Notes: a model not told the origin generated them from the sequence alone. 10,765 bases of DNA from Acidimicrobiia bacterium (GCA_022865365.1 JALHSW010000534.1:1-10765), one strand, 5' to 3'; positions 1 through 7,259 are shown, numbered from the stretch's first letter. Made by a program: numbers and translations.

Positions 1-1
1 C

Positions 2-640
2 AGTGCACCGGGCAGCGGTGCGGCGTTCAACGTCGGGGACGCGATCACGTACGGGTGGAACGCCTACTGGAAGAACGTGGGCCCGTTGGTCCTCATCACG
101 CTGGTGATCTTCGGCGTCCAGGTACTGATCAGCATCGTCGGGAGCGGCACGAACGGCGCGATCGCCGCGGTAGTGCTCCAGCTGCTGAGCTTCGTCGTCG
201 GCATCATCCTCGCCATGGGACTCATCCGGGCGTCGCTCGCGGTCTGCGAGGGTCGCAAGCCCGAGGTGTCGATGCTCCTGGAGACCGACGGGTTCTTCAA
301 CTACCTCGTCGCGGCGATCCTCTTCGGGGTCGGCGTGTTCTTCGGGCTGGTGCTCTGCATCATCCCGGGGATCATCCTCGCCGTCGTCTTCCAGTTCTTC
401 GGCTACGCGATCGTCCAGCACCCCGAGCTCGGCGCCGTCGACGCGCTGAAGCGGTCGGCCGACATCACCAAGGGCTATCGCTGGCAGCTGTTCGGGCTCG
501 CGCTGTTCCTCATCCTGATCAACCTCGTCGGGCTCCTCGCCTGCGGGGTCGGCCTCCTGTTCACGTACGGCATCTCGGCGATCGCGATTGCCTACGCGTA
601 CAAGACGCTGAGCGGGCAGGCGGTCGCGGCTCCGGCCTGA
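2..640 (+). CDS. Multi-pass membrane protein, 5' truncated by window edge
   Basis: Integral membrane protein of unknown function. The frame is open from base 2, giving 212 visible residues, and ends in TGA at 638-640. The N-terminus lies outside the window. A GTG at 77 could be read as a start, but upstream codons read FNVGDAITYGWNAYWKNVGP, a normal amphipathic lead-in to the first helix, so I treat the gene as partial. Five to six hydrophobic segments are visible: about residues 26-46, 52-78, 97-135 (probably two helices, with an IIPGIIL turn) and 156-205 (two). The central PGIILAVVFQFFGYAIV segment followed by ALKRSADITKGYRW resembles the 'PGI...ALkrSw.ltkG.rw' pattern of the DUF975 / glycerophosphodiesterase-membrane-domain group. 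I see no catalytic domain. It is convergent with the DUF4234 gene, with a hairpin between them. Coding status is near certain; the family is only suggested. Confidence 0.8.
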   Translation, partial: SAPGSGAAFNVGDAITYGWNAYWKNVGPLVLITLVIFGVQVLISIVGSGTNGAIAAVVLQLLSFVVGIILAMGLIRASLAVCEGRKPEVSMLLETDGFFNYLVAAILFGVGVFFGLVLCIIPGIILAVVFQFFGYAIVQHPELGAVDALKRSADITKGYRWQLFGLALFLILINLVGLLACGVGLLFTYGISAIAIAYAYKTLSGQAVAAPA

Positions 641-655
641 TCCAGAACGCGAGAG

Positions 656-691
656 GGGCGGCCCCACCTCCGGTCGAGGTGTGGGCCGCCC
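656..691. terminator. Strong hairpin between convergent genes, likely bidirectional terminator
   Basis: Arms 656-670 (GGGCGGCCCCACCTC) and 676-691 (GAGGTGTGGGCCGCCC) form 15 base pairs with one bulged T at 682 and a 5-nt loop. It starts 15 nt after the stop of the upstream plus-strand gene and ends 23 nt before the stop of the minus-strand DUF4234 gene, so it is placed to end transcripts from both sides. Neither strand has a U-tract after the stem, which is common for actinobacterial terminators. Terminator function is inferred from stem strength and position. Confidence 0.65.
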
Positions 692-714
692 GTCGCGTGC
701 TCGGTGCTAGCGGG

Positions 715-1116
715 TCAGTCCTTGGTCGCGCCCTTCGACTCCCAGAAGTCGTTGAGTCGGCCCTGAACCTTGAACAGCCAGACGATGGTCCCGATGATCG
801 GGAGCAGGTTCCAGAACCCGGTCATGCCGCTGATCGGCTTCTCCTTGCCGTCGCTCTCGAAGAGGTTCCCGACCTCGGCCGGCAGCACGAAGATCGTGAT
901 GATCCCGCAGAAGATCGACAGCAGCAGGCCGACGAGACCACCGAGGCCCTCACCGCTGTACTCCTTCATCTCTTCGAAGGTGTTGTAGTACCAGAAGAAG
1001 AAATAGATGCCGCAGGTGATGATCCCCAGCAGCAGCACTGTGATCGGAACCCGGATGGTGCCGACATTGCCCGACCCGGTCGCCGAAGGGGCCGGGGGCG
1101 GAGGCGTTGAGCTCAT
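715..1116 (-). CDS. DUF4234 family small membrane protein
   Basis: A 133-residue integral membrane protein that I assign to DUF4234; the family has no established biochemical role. The ATG at 1116 is chosen over an in-frame upstream start at 1152 because the mRNA carries AAAGGGAG 4 nt before it and the protein then opens with the low-complexity tail MSSTPPPPAPSATGSG. After this, IRVPITVLLLGIITCGIYFFFWYY (residues 21-44, shown here as one helix) carries the family's 'TxGiYxxyWyy' signature. A second hydrophobic stretch spans 59-80 and a third about 101-116 (FWNLLPIIGTIVWLFKVQ). The C-terminus, VQGRLNDFWESKGA, is typical of the family. It is divergent from the TM2 gene and convergent with the upstream membrane protein. 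Family assignment is by motif only. Confidence 0.85.
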   Translation of the reverse strand: MSSTPPPPAPSATGSGNVGTIRVPITVLLLGIITCGIYFFFWYYNTFEEMKEYSGEGLGGLVGLLLSIFCGIITIFVLPAEVGNLFESDGKEKPISGMTGFWNLLPIIGTIVWLFKVQGRLNDFWESKGATKD

Positions 1117-1155
1117 GTGTCTCCCTTTCGCTACACCCCACGTTGGGGCCAAGTG

Positions 1156-1184
1156 TTCCTATAGGCGGCAGCCCCCGAAGTCAA
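1156..1184 (-). promoter_or_regulatory. Candidate promoter for the DUF4234 gene
   Basis: Reading the minus strand, TTGACT (1184-1179) matches the -35 consensus at five of six bases. Downstream, TATAGG (1163-1158, 15-nt spacer) or TAGGAA (1161-1156, 17-nt spacer) could act as -10. A start about 7 nt further on would leave a leader of roughly 35 nt that includes the AAAGGGAG ribosome-binding site. This is consensus matching only. Confidence 0.5.
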
Positions 1185-1268
1185 TGACCACCCCCAAGGT
1201 CCCGCTGGACAGCGTGGCGCGGGAGCGCGCAGGATGAGCACGTCGATCATCAACCGGAGGTAGGGAAC

Positions 1269-1751
1269 GTGGCAGACGAGCTCAACGACGCGGACCAGAC
1301 CGCAGGCACGACACCACCCGCCCCTCTGGCTCCACCAGTCGCACCGCCACTGCCAGTCGCACCGCCACCGGCGGTACCCGGGCAGCCCCGGGCACCCATG
1401 GCGCAGCAACCGTCGGAGCCCGGCTGGTGGCAGGCCTCCGACAGTTGGTGGTACCCGCCCGAGTCCCAAACGGGCGCGACTCCCGGCGCGTCGGTACAAC
1501 CCGCGTACGGCTACCCGCAGGGAGCGCAGCCCAAGTCGCGGACGACCGCGGGGATCCTGGGCATCCTCCTCGGCAGTATCGGCGTCCACCGCTTCTACCT
1601 GGGCTACACGGGGATCGGCATCGCCCAGATCGCGGTCACCATCGTCACCTGCGGCTTCGGTGCGATCTGGGGCTTCATCGAAGGGATCCTGATCCTGACC
1701 GACAGCCCCAGCTTCCAGACTGACGCGAACGGCGTTCCCCTCGTCAAGTAG
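1269..1751 (+). CDS. TM2 domain protein with proline-rich and tryptophan-rich N-terminus
   Basis: A 160-residue small membrane protein of unknown function. The GTG start at 1269 has GGAGG at 1256-1260 with 8-nt spacing. Residues 15-47 are proline/alanine/valine-rich and partly repeated. Residues 51-65 (PGWWQASDSWWYPPE) form a DUF2510-like tryptophan element of the kind frequent in Acidimicrobiia membrane proteins. A TM2 domain occupies about 90-145: RTTAGILGILLG (first helix), the conserved GVHRFYLG turn at 105-112, then IAQIAVTIVTCGFGAIWGFIEGILIL (second helix). TM2 domains usually carry an acidic residue in the 'WwliDlil' part; here it is Glu138 (WGFIEG). The 9-codon reading frame just upstream stops 5 nt before the start. 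TM2 proteins occur widely as accessory membrane proteins and the role here cannot be inferred. Confidence 0.9.
   Translation: MADELNDADQTAGTTPPAPLAPPVAPPLPVAPPPAVPGQPRAPMAQQPSEPGWWQASDSWWYPPESQTGATPGASVQPAYGYPQGAQPKSRTTAGILGILLGSIGVHRFYLGYTGIGIAQIAVTIVTCGFGAIWGFIEGILILTDSPSFQTDANGVPLVK
1335..1368 (+). repeat. Two perfect 16-bp tandem copies, 18-bp period, in the TM2 gene
   Basis: CCAGTCGCACCGCCAC occurs at 1335-1350 and again at 1353-1368. The 18-bp period keeps the frame and encodes repeated P-V-A-P-P blocks in the disordered N-terminal tail. It probably arose by replication slippage, and copy number may differ between strains. Confidence 0.8.
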
Positions 1752-1780
1752 GCGGCGCGGCGCGCCGAGCGAAATCCGAG

Positions 1781-1809
1781 TTGACCGGTCGGGTATCGGA
1801 CCGTAGCGT
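1781..1809 (+). promoter_or_regulatory. Candidate promoter of metY-metX
   Basis: TTGACC at 1781-1786 (five of six -35 bases), a 17-nt spacer, then TAGCGT at 1804-1809, which keeps the key first, second and last -10 bases. Transcription would start near 1816, leaving a leader of about 70 nt with a good ribosome-binding site. The leader is C/A-rich and I see no fold resembling a SAM or SAH riboswitch, so any methionine control would have to be by protein. Confidence 0.55.
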
Positions 1810-1885
1810 CGCGTCGCTGCACCCGTCCGCACCACAAGCGAACGCACGCCCAGAAGCACGCCCGAACGAGAACGAGGAGACACCC

Positions 1886-3187
1886 ATGTCCGAGTCCTGG
1901 GGCTTCGAGACCAAGCAGGTCCACGCCGGCGCCGAGCCCGATCCCACGACCGGGGCGCGCGCGGTGCCGATCTACCAGACGACCAGCTACGTGTTCCGCG
2001 ACACGGACCACGCGGCGGCGCTGTTCGGGCTCTCCGAGCTCGGCAACATCTACACCCGCATCATGAACCCCACCCAGGCGGTGTTCGAGGAGCGGGTCGC
2101 CGCGCTCGAAGGTGGTGTCGCAGCGCTCGCGACCTCGAGCGGCCAGGCCGCGGAGACGCTCGCGATCCTCAACCTCGGTGAGGCCGGCGACCACCTCGTC
2201 GCGTCCGCTTCGCTCTACGGCGGCACGTACAACCTGCTGCACTACACACTGCCGAAGCTCGGATGGGAAGTCACCTTCATCGACGACCCCGACGACCTCG
2301 CTGCGTGGCGTGCCGCGATCAAGCCCAACACCCGCGCGTTCTACGGCGAGTCCGTGGGGAACCCGAAGAACGACGTCTTCGACCTCGAGGGCGTCTCCGA
2401 GATCGGTCACGCCGAGGGCATCCCGCTCATCATCGACAACACCGTGACGAGTCCGTACCTCTGTCAGCCGCTCACGTGGGGTGCCGACATCGTCGTGCAC
2501 TCGGCCACGAAGTTCATCGGCGGCCACGGCACGTCGATCGGCGGGATCATCGTCGACGGTGGCAAGTTCGACTACGTCGCGAGCGGACGACACAAGGTCT
2601 TCACCGAGCCCGACCCGAGCTACCACGGGCTCGTGTACTCGCAGCTCCCCGAGCCGCTGCGTCCCGCGCAGTACGCCCTCAAGGCCCGCCTCCAGCTGCT
2701 CCGCGACCTCGGCTCGGCCGTATCGCCGTTCAACGCGTTCCTCTTCATCCAGGGACTCGAGACGCTGAGCCTGCGCATGGAGCGGCACTGCCAGAACGCA
2801 CAGGCGGTCGCGGACTGGCTCGAGCAGCGCGACGAGGTCGAGTGGGTCGCGTACCCCGGCCTGAAGTCGAGCAAGTGGAACAAGCGGGCGAAGAAGTACC
2901 TGCCGCGCGGCAACGGCGCCATCCTCGCGTTCGGCATCAAGGGTGGCCTCGAAGCGGGCAAGAAGTTCGTCAACGGGCTCGAGCTGTTCAGCCACCTCGC
3001 GAACGTCGGCGACGTTCGAAGCCTCGCGATCCACCCGGCTTCCACCACGCACTCCCAGCTGACGCCCGACGAGCAGGGCACGACCGGGGTGACGCCGGAT
3101 CTCGTCCGGCTGTGCATCGGCGTCGAGACGATCGACGACATCCTCGGCGACCTCGACGCCGGGTTCCGCGCCGCCAAGGGTGCCTGA
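1886..3187 (+). CDS. metY: O-acetylhomoserine sulfhydrylase (MetY)
   Basis: A PLP-dependent enzyme of the Cys/Met metabolism family, 433 residues. It should convert O-acyl-homoserine plus sulfide into homocysteine in the cytoplasm. ATG 1886 is chosen because GAGGAG lies at 1874-1879 and the protein then begins MSESWGFETKQVHAGAEPD, the usual family start; an in-frame start at 1781 sits on the promoter. Visible motifs: YQTTSYVF near residue 30, phosphate-binding YTR at 56-58, SSGQAA at 84-89, Tyr111, IIDNT with Asp184, and HSATKFIGGHGTSIGG with PLP-binding Lys209. Length and the long insertion after the lysine fit MetY rather than the shorter MetB/MetZ types. It overlaps metX by 8 nt, so the acyl-homoserine producer and user are co-transcribed. 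Whether the substrate is the acetyl or succinyl ester is not decided by this sequence. Confidence 0.95.
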   Translation: MSESWGFETKQVHAGAEPDPTTGARAVPIYQTTSYVFRDTDHAAALFGLSELGNIYTRIMNPTQAVFEERVAALEGGVAALATSSGQAAETLAILNLGEAGDHLVASASLYGGTYNLLHYTLPKLGWEVTFIDDPDDLAAWRAAIKPNTRAFYGESVGNPKNDVFDLEGVSEIGHAEGIPLIIDNTVTSPYLCQPLTWGADIVVHSATKFIGGHGTSIGGIIVDGGKFDYVASGRHKVFTEPDPSYHGLVYSQLPEPLRPAQYALKARLQLLRDLGSAVSPFNAFLFIQGLETLSLRMERHCQNAQAVADWLEQRDEVEWVAYPGLKSSKWNKRAKKYLPRGNGAILAFGIKGGLEAGKKFVNGLELFSHLANVGDVRSLAIHPASTTHSQLTPDEQGTTGVTPDLVRLCIGVETIDDILGDLDAGFRAAKGA

Positions 3188-4322
3188 GCCAGGGAGCCCC
3201 GTCCCGGCAACGGGTGCATGGCGACCCGGCGACCATCCGGGTTGCCGTCAGTTCGAGACGCTGTTCGACGCGCGCCCCCACGTGCTCGAGGCCGGAGGCC
3301 GACTCGAGCACGTCACCGTGGCCTACGAGACGTGGGGCACGCTCGCGCCCGACGCGTCGAACGCGCTGCTCGTGCTGCACGCGCTGACCGGCGACAGCCA
3401 CGCGGCGGGACCCCCCGGACCCGGCCACGCCGTCGTCGGCTGGTGGAACGAGCTGATCGGGCCGGGTGCGCCGATCGACACCGACCGCTTCTTCGTCGTC
3501 TGCCCGAACGTCCTCGGTGGGTGCGGGGGAACGACGGGACCGTCGTCGGACGCGCCCGACGGCCGAGCGTGGGCCGCCCGCTTCCCCCTCGTCACGATCC
3601 GTGATCAGGTGGTGGTCGAAGCGGCCCTCGCCGATCGTCTGGGCATCGAGCGCTGGGGCGCAGTGGTCGGGGGTTCGATGGGCGGCATGCGGGTGGTCGA
3701 GTGGGCCGTCGGCTTCCCCGAGCGCGTCGAGCGCTCGGTGATCGTCTCCGTCGGGGCCAAGGCGACGGCCGAAGAGATCGCACTCTGCTCGGTACAGGTG
3801 CGGGCGATCAGGCTCGACCCGAACTGGAACGGGGGCGACTACTACGGCGCCGCGCCGGGCACCGGCCCTCACGCGGGCCTGTCGACCGCCCGCAGCATCG
3901 GTCAGATCAGCTACCGGTCCGAGCTCGAGTTCGACGAACGCTTCGGGCGCGACCACCAGGGCGACGAGGAGCCCCTCGACGGCGGGCGCTACGCGATCGA
4001 GTCGTACCTCGAGTACCACGGCGACAAGCTCGCTCGACGCTTCGACGCCAACACCTACATCGTGCTCAGCGAAGCGATGAACCACCACGACGTCGGGCGA
4101 GGGCGGGGCGGCATCGCCGAGGCGCTCGCCCGGGTGCGCGCCGAGGTGACGATCGCCGGCGTTTCGTCGGATTGGTTGTACCCACTCCGGCTCCAACACG
4201 AGCTCGCCGCGCTGATCCCGAACGCGTCGGGAGTCGACGTGATCCAATCCAGCTCCGGGCACGACGGCTTCCTGATCGAGCACGACGCCGTCGGCAAGAT
4301 CATCCGCCGCGCGTTGCAGTGA
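3180..4322 (+). CDS. metX: Homoserine O-acetyltransferase (MetX)
   Basis: An alpha/beta-hydrolase-fold acyltransferase, 380 residues, catalysing the first committed step of methionine synthesis by moving an acyl group from acyl-CoA to homoserine. The GTG start at 3180 overlaps the end of metY by 8 nt; no clear ribosome-binding site precedes it, so translational coupling is likely. The core begins with HVTVAYETWG. NVLGGCGGTTGPSS precedes the nucleophile elbow GGSMGG with Ser166, followed by MRVVEWAVGFP. VSSDWLYP supplies Asp331 and SSSGHDGF supplies His361, completing the Ser-Asp-His triad. The family includes both acetyl- and succinyl-transferases, so acyl specificity is inferred from the pairing with metY. 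The same metY-metX order is known from Mycobacterium (annotated metC-metA there). Confidence 0.93.
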   Translation: MPEPGSPVPATGAWRPGDHPGCRQFETLFDARPHVLEAGGRLEHVTVAYETWGTLAPDASNALLVLHALTGDSHAAGPPGPGHAVVGWWNELIGPGAPIDTDRFFVVCPNVLGGCGGTTGPSSDAPDGRAWAARFPLVTIRDQVVVEAALADRLGIERWGAVVGGSMGGMRVVEWAVGFPERVERSVIVSVGAKATAEEIALCSVQVRAIRLDPNWNGGDYYGAAPGTGPHAGLSTARSIGQISYRSELEFDERFGRDHQGDEEPLDGGRYAIESYLEYHGDKLARRFDANTYIVLSEAMNHHDVGRGRGGIAEALARVRAEVTIAGVSSDWLYPLRLQHELAALIPNASGVDVIQSSSGHDGFLIEHDAVGKIIRRALQ

Positions 4323-4368
4323 CGAGTCGGGCGCCGAGCTCACCCTTTCCGTGCCAGGCCGTGCAGCG

Positions 4369-4974
4369 TCAGGCCTCGACGTCGCGGCGACCCTCGAGCG
4401 CGCGTCCGAGCGTGACCTCGTCTGCGTACTCGAGGTCGCCTCCCACCGGGAGTCCGCTCGCGATCCGCGTGACGCGGAGACCGAGCGGCTTCAGCACGCG
4501 GGCCAGGTACATCGCAGTCGCCTCGCCGGTGATGTTCGGATTGGTCGCGAGGATCACTTCGCGGACGCCTTCTTCACCCACGCGCCGCACGAGCTCCTTG
4601 ATCCGGAGCTGCTCCGGACCGATGCCCTCGATGGGCGAGATCGCACCCTGGAGGACGTGGTAGCGACCGTTGAACTCGTGCGTGCGCTCGACCGCGATGA
4701 TGTCGGGCGAGTCCTCGACGACGCACAGCAGCGCAGGGTCGCGACGGTCGTCGCGGCAGAACACGCAGAGCTCACCTTCGGCGATGTTGAAGCAGCGCCG
4801 ACACCACGTGATCCGCTCCTTCGCCTCGGTGATCGCACGGGCGAGGCGATTGGCGTCTTCGGGCGCGGCCTTCAAGAGATAGTACGCGATGCGCGACGCC
4901 GATTTCGGTCCGACCCCGGGAAGCCGGCCGAGCTCGTCGATGAGCGCCTGGACCGCGCCTTCGTAGTGGGCCAT
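4369..4974 (-). CDS. recR: Recombination mediator protein RecR
   Basis: 201 residues, the usual RecR length. RecR works with RecO (and RecF) to load RecA onto SSB-coated single-stranded DNA at gaps. The N-terminal helix-hairpin-helix contains LPGVGPKSASRIAYYLL (residues 18-34). A four-cysteine zinc finger uses Cys58, Cys61, Cys70 and Cys73 (WCRRCFN and ELCVFC). The Toprim domain starts near residue 83 with VVEDSPDIIAVERT and continues through GIGPEQLRI and ILATNPNITGEATA, ending in the conserved RIASGLPVGGDLEYADEVTL. The ATG at 4974 lies 17 nt after the ybaB stop and has no clear Shine-Dalgarno, so coupling to ybaB is likely. It is the last gene of the dnaX-ybaB-recR set; no obvious terminator hairpin lies in the 46 bp shared with convergent metX. 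Confidence 0.96.
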   Translation of the reverse strand: MAHYEGAVQALIDELGRLPGVGPKSASRIAYYLLKAAPEDANRLARAITEAKERITWCRRCFNIAEGELCVFCRDDRRDPALLCVVEDSPDIIAVERTHEFNGRYHVLQGAISPIEGIGPEQLRIKELVRRVGEEGVREVILATNPNITGEATAMYLARVLKPLGLRVTRIASGLPVGGDLEYADEVTLGRALEGRRDVEA

Positions 4975-4991
4975 ACGGGAGAAGGGCTCGG

Positions 4992-5339
4992 TCAGCCGAG
5001 CATGCCGCCGAGGGCACCGAGGTCGAGCCCACCCGTGACCGCACCCATCTTCTGAGTCTGGAGCTCCTGCGCGGCGCGCAACGCTTCGGTGACGGCAGCC
5101 ACGACGAGATCCTCGAGCATCTCGACGTCTTCGGGATCCACGACATCGGGCGAGATCGAGATGCGCTGGATCTGGCCGGACCCGGTGGCGGTCGCGGTCA
5201 CCATCCCGCCGCCGACCGACGCCTCGACCGTCTCGGCCTCGAGTGCCTCCTGTACGGCGGCCATGTCGGCTTGCATCCGCTGCATCTGGCGCATCATCTG
5301 GTTCATGCCGCCACCCTGGGCCGGCTTCTGCTTCGCCAT
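4992..5339 (-). CDS. ybaB: YbaB/EbfC family nucleoid-associated protein
   Basis: A 115-residue DNA-binding protein of the YbaB/EbfC family, members of which act as dimers and coat or bend DNA. The sequence has a flexible Gly/Gln/Met-rich N-terminus (PAQGGGMNQMMRQMQRMQAD), a long helix to about residue 38, and then the family core: VEASVGGGMVTATATGSGQI, ISISPDVVDPEDVEMLEDLV and a C-terminal helix of the type AVTEALRAAQELQ. The Gly/Leu/Met-rich tail (GGLDLGALGGMLG) is typical of actinobacterial and firmicute members. The start at 5339 has GGGAG about 5 nt upstream. The gene lies 20 nt after dnaX and 17 nt before recR, the arrangement conserved across bacteria, consistent with one transcript. 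Confidence 0.95.
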   Translation of the reverse strand: MAKQKPAQGGGMNQMMRQMQRMQADMAAVQEALEAETVEASVGGGMVTATATGSGQIQRISISPDVVDPEDVEMLEDLVVAAVTEALRAAQELQTQKMGAVTGGLDLGALGGMLG

Positions 5340-5359
5340 CCTGCTCCCTTTACGCTGCG

Positions 5360-7237
5360 CTAGTCACCGCGCGGGACTTCTTCGACGACGGTAGCGCCGA
5401 GCTCGTCGCGCAGCCGGCTCACCGGTGGGGGGTCGGCCTCCGGCGGGATCTCCGTCGCTTCCTCCGGGTCGACCACATCGGGGGGGAGATGGAGGGGCGG
5501 CTCGAGGGGCGGCACGGGCCGGCGCTCCTCGAGCCGCGGTCCGGCGTCCGGCTCGGCGGCCGGCTCGGCGTCCGCGTCCGGGCCGTCGACGGCGAACTCG
5601 GGCGCAGCTTCCAGCTTGAACTTGAACCGGCGTCCGAGCCGTGTGGCCAGGGCCTCGCGCACGACGTCGGCTTGGCTCTTGAACCGCTCGCTCGCGGCCC
5701 CGAGCATCTGGGGCGCCACGCCGAACACGAGCACGTCGTCGTCGATGCGCATCGGCTGCGCGTGCTGCACGGCGCTGCGTGTCGCGGGCAACAGCTCGGG
5801 CACGATCACGCCCCAGGCGAGGATCACGTCGTCGAGGTCGACGGGGCGGGACTCGACGGGAGCCTCGGCGACCTCGGGCGCGCGCGTCCCCGCCGGGATC
5901 GTCGACGGTTCGGGAGCCGGAGCACCGGTCTCGCGACGCAACGCGCCCAGCGTCGGACGGCCGACGGGCGCCGGGCCTCCAGTCGAGGTGCCGGTCGAGG
6001 TACCCGGAGGGGCGTCGGGCGCGAGCGGCGATGCGGGGCCGCCGGGGAGCGTCGACCTCCCCGGTGCCCCTGACGCCCCTGGCGCCGCGCCGCGTTCGAG
6101 CCGCTCGATGCGTTCGACCACCGTCTGGAGCGGCGGGCCGGCGTCACGGCGGGAGAGCCGAACCAGGGCGACCTCCAGCACGAGGCGCGGGTCGGCTGCA
6201 TCGACACCGCGCATATCAGTCACCGCTTGACCGACGGTCTCGATCACGCGCACGAGCGCCGCGTTCCCGAGCGACTCACCGAGCACCCGCAGGCGGTCCT
6301 GCTCGTCCGCGGGTGCCGCGATTTGCACCCTCCCGGCCGCGGCGGTCAACAGGAACGCGTCGCGCGCCGCCTCGAGGAGATCTTCGGCGACCCGCCGCGG
6401 CTCGTGACCGGAATCGAGGAGCTCAGCGAGCCCCACCAGTGCACCAGCGGAGTCCTCGTTCGCGATCGCCTCGAGGATGCGGGTCCGTGCCGCGAAGGCG
6501 GTGCCGCCGAACAGGGCCGCCACGAGCTCGCCGTCGAGGCGCCCGGTTCCGTGGGCAAGAGCCTGATCAAGGAGTGACTCTGCGTCGCGAGCCGACCCCG
6601 CACCGGCGGTGGCGATCACTTCCAGCGCTGCGGGGTCGGCGTCGATTCCCTCTCGGGAACACAGGTCGCCCAGGCGGGCGACGAGCTCCTCGGTCGTGAG
6701 CAGCGTGAACTCGAAGTGCTGCGTACGCGAGCGAATCGTCGGAAGGACCTTCTCGGGGTTCGTCGTCGCGAGGACGAACACCACATGACTCGGCGCTTCC
6801 TCGAGCGTCTTCAACAATGCGTTCGACGCCGCGTCGGTGAGCATGTGCGCCTCGTCGAGCACGAACACCTTGGTGCGCGCATCGGGGCCGAGGCCGAGCG
6901 CAGTGCTCTCGACGACACTGCGGACGTCGTCGATGCCGCGGTTCGACGCCGCGTCGAGCTCGAACAAGTCGAAGAACGTGCCCGCCGTGACCGCGACGCA
7001 GTTGTCGCACACCCCGCACGGCTCACCGTCGTCGCCCAGCGCGGTGCAGTTCAGCGCCTTGGCGAGGATCCGGGCCGTGGTCGTCTTTCCCGTCCCACGC
7101 GGCCCCGAGAACAGGTACGCGTGCCCCACCCGGTCGTCCCGAATCGCCGACCGCAGCGCAGTCACCACATGCGCCTGCCCGACGAGCTCGGAAAACCTCT
7201 GGGGCCGGTACTTCCGGTAGAGCGATTGATAGGCCAC
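5360..7237 (-). CDS. dnaX: DNA polymerase III subunit gamma/tau (DnaX)
   Basis: 625-residue clamp-loader ATPase that loads the sliding clamp and, through its tau extension, can bridge polymerase and helicase. It opens with MAYQSLYRKYRPQRFSELVG (encoded from GTG 7237). Walker A GPRGTGKT lies at 45-52 with Lys51. The zinc module uses Cys64, Cys74, Cys77 and Cys80. Walker B VFVLDEAHM has Asp128 and Glu129; sensor 1 is ATTNPEK at 157-163; the family's SRCQ motif reads SRTQHF here (170-175); sensor 2 GSARDAESLLDQ carries Arg217. A Gly/Pro/Ala/Ser linker covers roughly 380-460. It is followed by a folded DnaX C-terminal module (LDDVILAWGVIVPELLP through LGRRFKFKL) and an acidic/proline tail ending LRDELGATVVEEV. 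No A-rich slippery site for a gamma product is visible. No Shine-Dalgarno precedes the GTG. Confidence 0.96.
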   Translation of the reverse strand: MAYQSLYRKYRPQRFSELVGQAHVVTALRSAIRDDRVGHAYLFSGPRGTGKTTTARILAKALNCTALGDDGEPCGVCDNCVAVTAGTFFDLFELDAASNRGIDDVRSVVESTALGLGPDARTKVFVLDEAHMLTDAASNALLKTLEEAPSHVVFVLATTNPEKVLPTIRSRTQHFEFTLLTTEELVARLGDLCSREGIDADPAALEVIATAGAGSARDAESLLDQALAHGTGRLDGELVAALFGGTAFAARTRILEAIANEDSAGALVGLAELLDSGHEPRRVAEDLLEAARDAFLLTAAAGRVQIAAPADEQDRLRVLGESLGNAALVRVIETVGQAVTDMRGVDAADPRLVLEVALVRLSRRDAGPPLQTVVERIERLERGAAPGASGAPGRSTLPGGPASPLAPDAPPGTSTGTSTGGPAPVGRPTLGALRRETGAPAPEPSTIPAGTRAPEVAEAPVESRPVDLDDVILAWGVIVPELLPATRSAVQHAQPMRIDDDVLVFGVAPQMLGAASERFKSQADVVREALATRLGRRFKFKLEAAPEFAVDGPDADAEPAAEPDAGPRLEERRPVPPLEPPLHLPPDVVDPEEATEIPPEADPPPVSRLRDELGATVVEEVPRGD

Positions 7238-7243
7238 GAGCTG

Positions 7244-7249
7244 ACCGTA
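7244..7249 (-). promoter_or_regulatory. Possible -10 box for a leaderless dnaX transcript
   Basis: On the minus strand TACGGT (7249-7244) ends 6 nt before the dnaX GTG at 7237, which would place the transcription start at or next to the start codon. No -35 match is present at the expected distance and no Shine-Dalgarno is seen, so this is only suggestive. Readthrough from the SRP RNA gene is the alternative. Confidence 0.25.
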
Positions 7250-7259
7250 CCAACCGCAG

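Noticed and set aside
55..1110. 351-codon plus-strand frame across the first two genes
   Set aside because: Arg-rich out-of-frame reading of the first membrane protein that continues antisense through the DUF4234 gene and the hairpin between them.
1752..1885. SAM or SAH riboswitch upstream of metY
   Set aside because: After the putative promoter only about 70 nt of C/A-rich leader remain, without the conserved helices or motifs of known SAM or SAH classes.
1604..3052. Long minus-strand open frame opposite the TM2 gene and metY
   Set aside because: Arg/Glu/Val-rich shadow of metY with no domain; it also covers the TM2 gene and the metY promoter.
2988..4343. Long minus-strand open frame opposite metX
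   Set aside because: Antisense shadow of a well-conserved enzyme gene, with biased composition and no recognisable motif.
4323..4368. Terminator between convergent metX and recR
   Set aside because: I found no stem of useful length in these 46 bp; only short direct CCGTGC repeats.
5360..6200. Programmed frameshift in dnaX producing a gamma form
   Set aside because: No A-rich or other heptameric slippery sequence with a downstream stem was found at the domain III/linker boundary.
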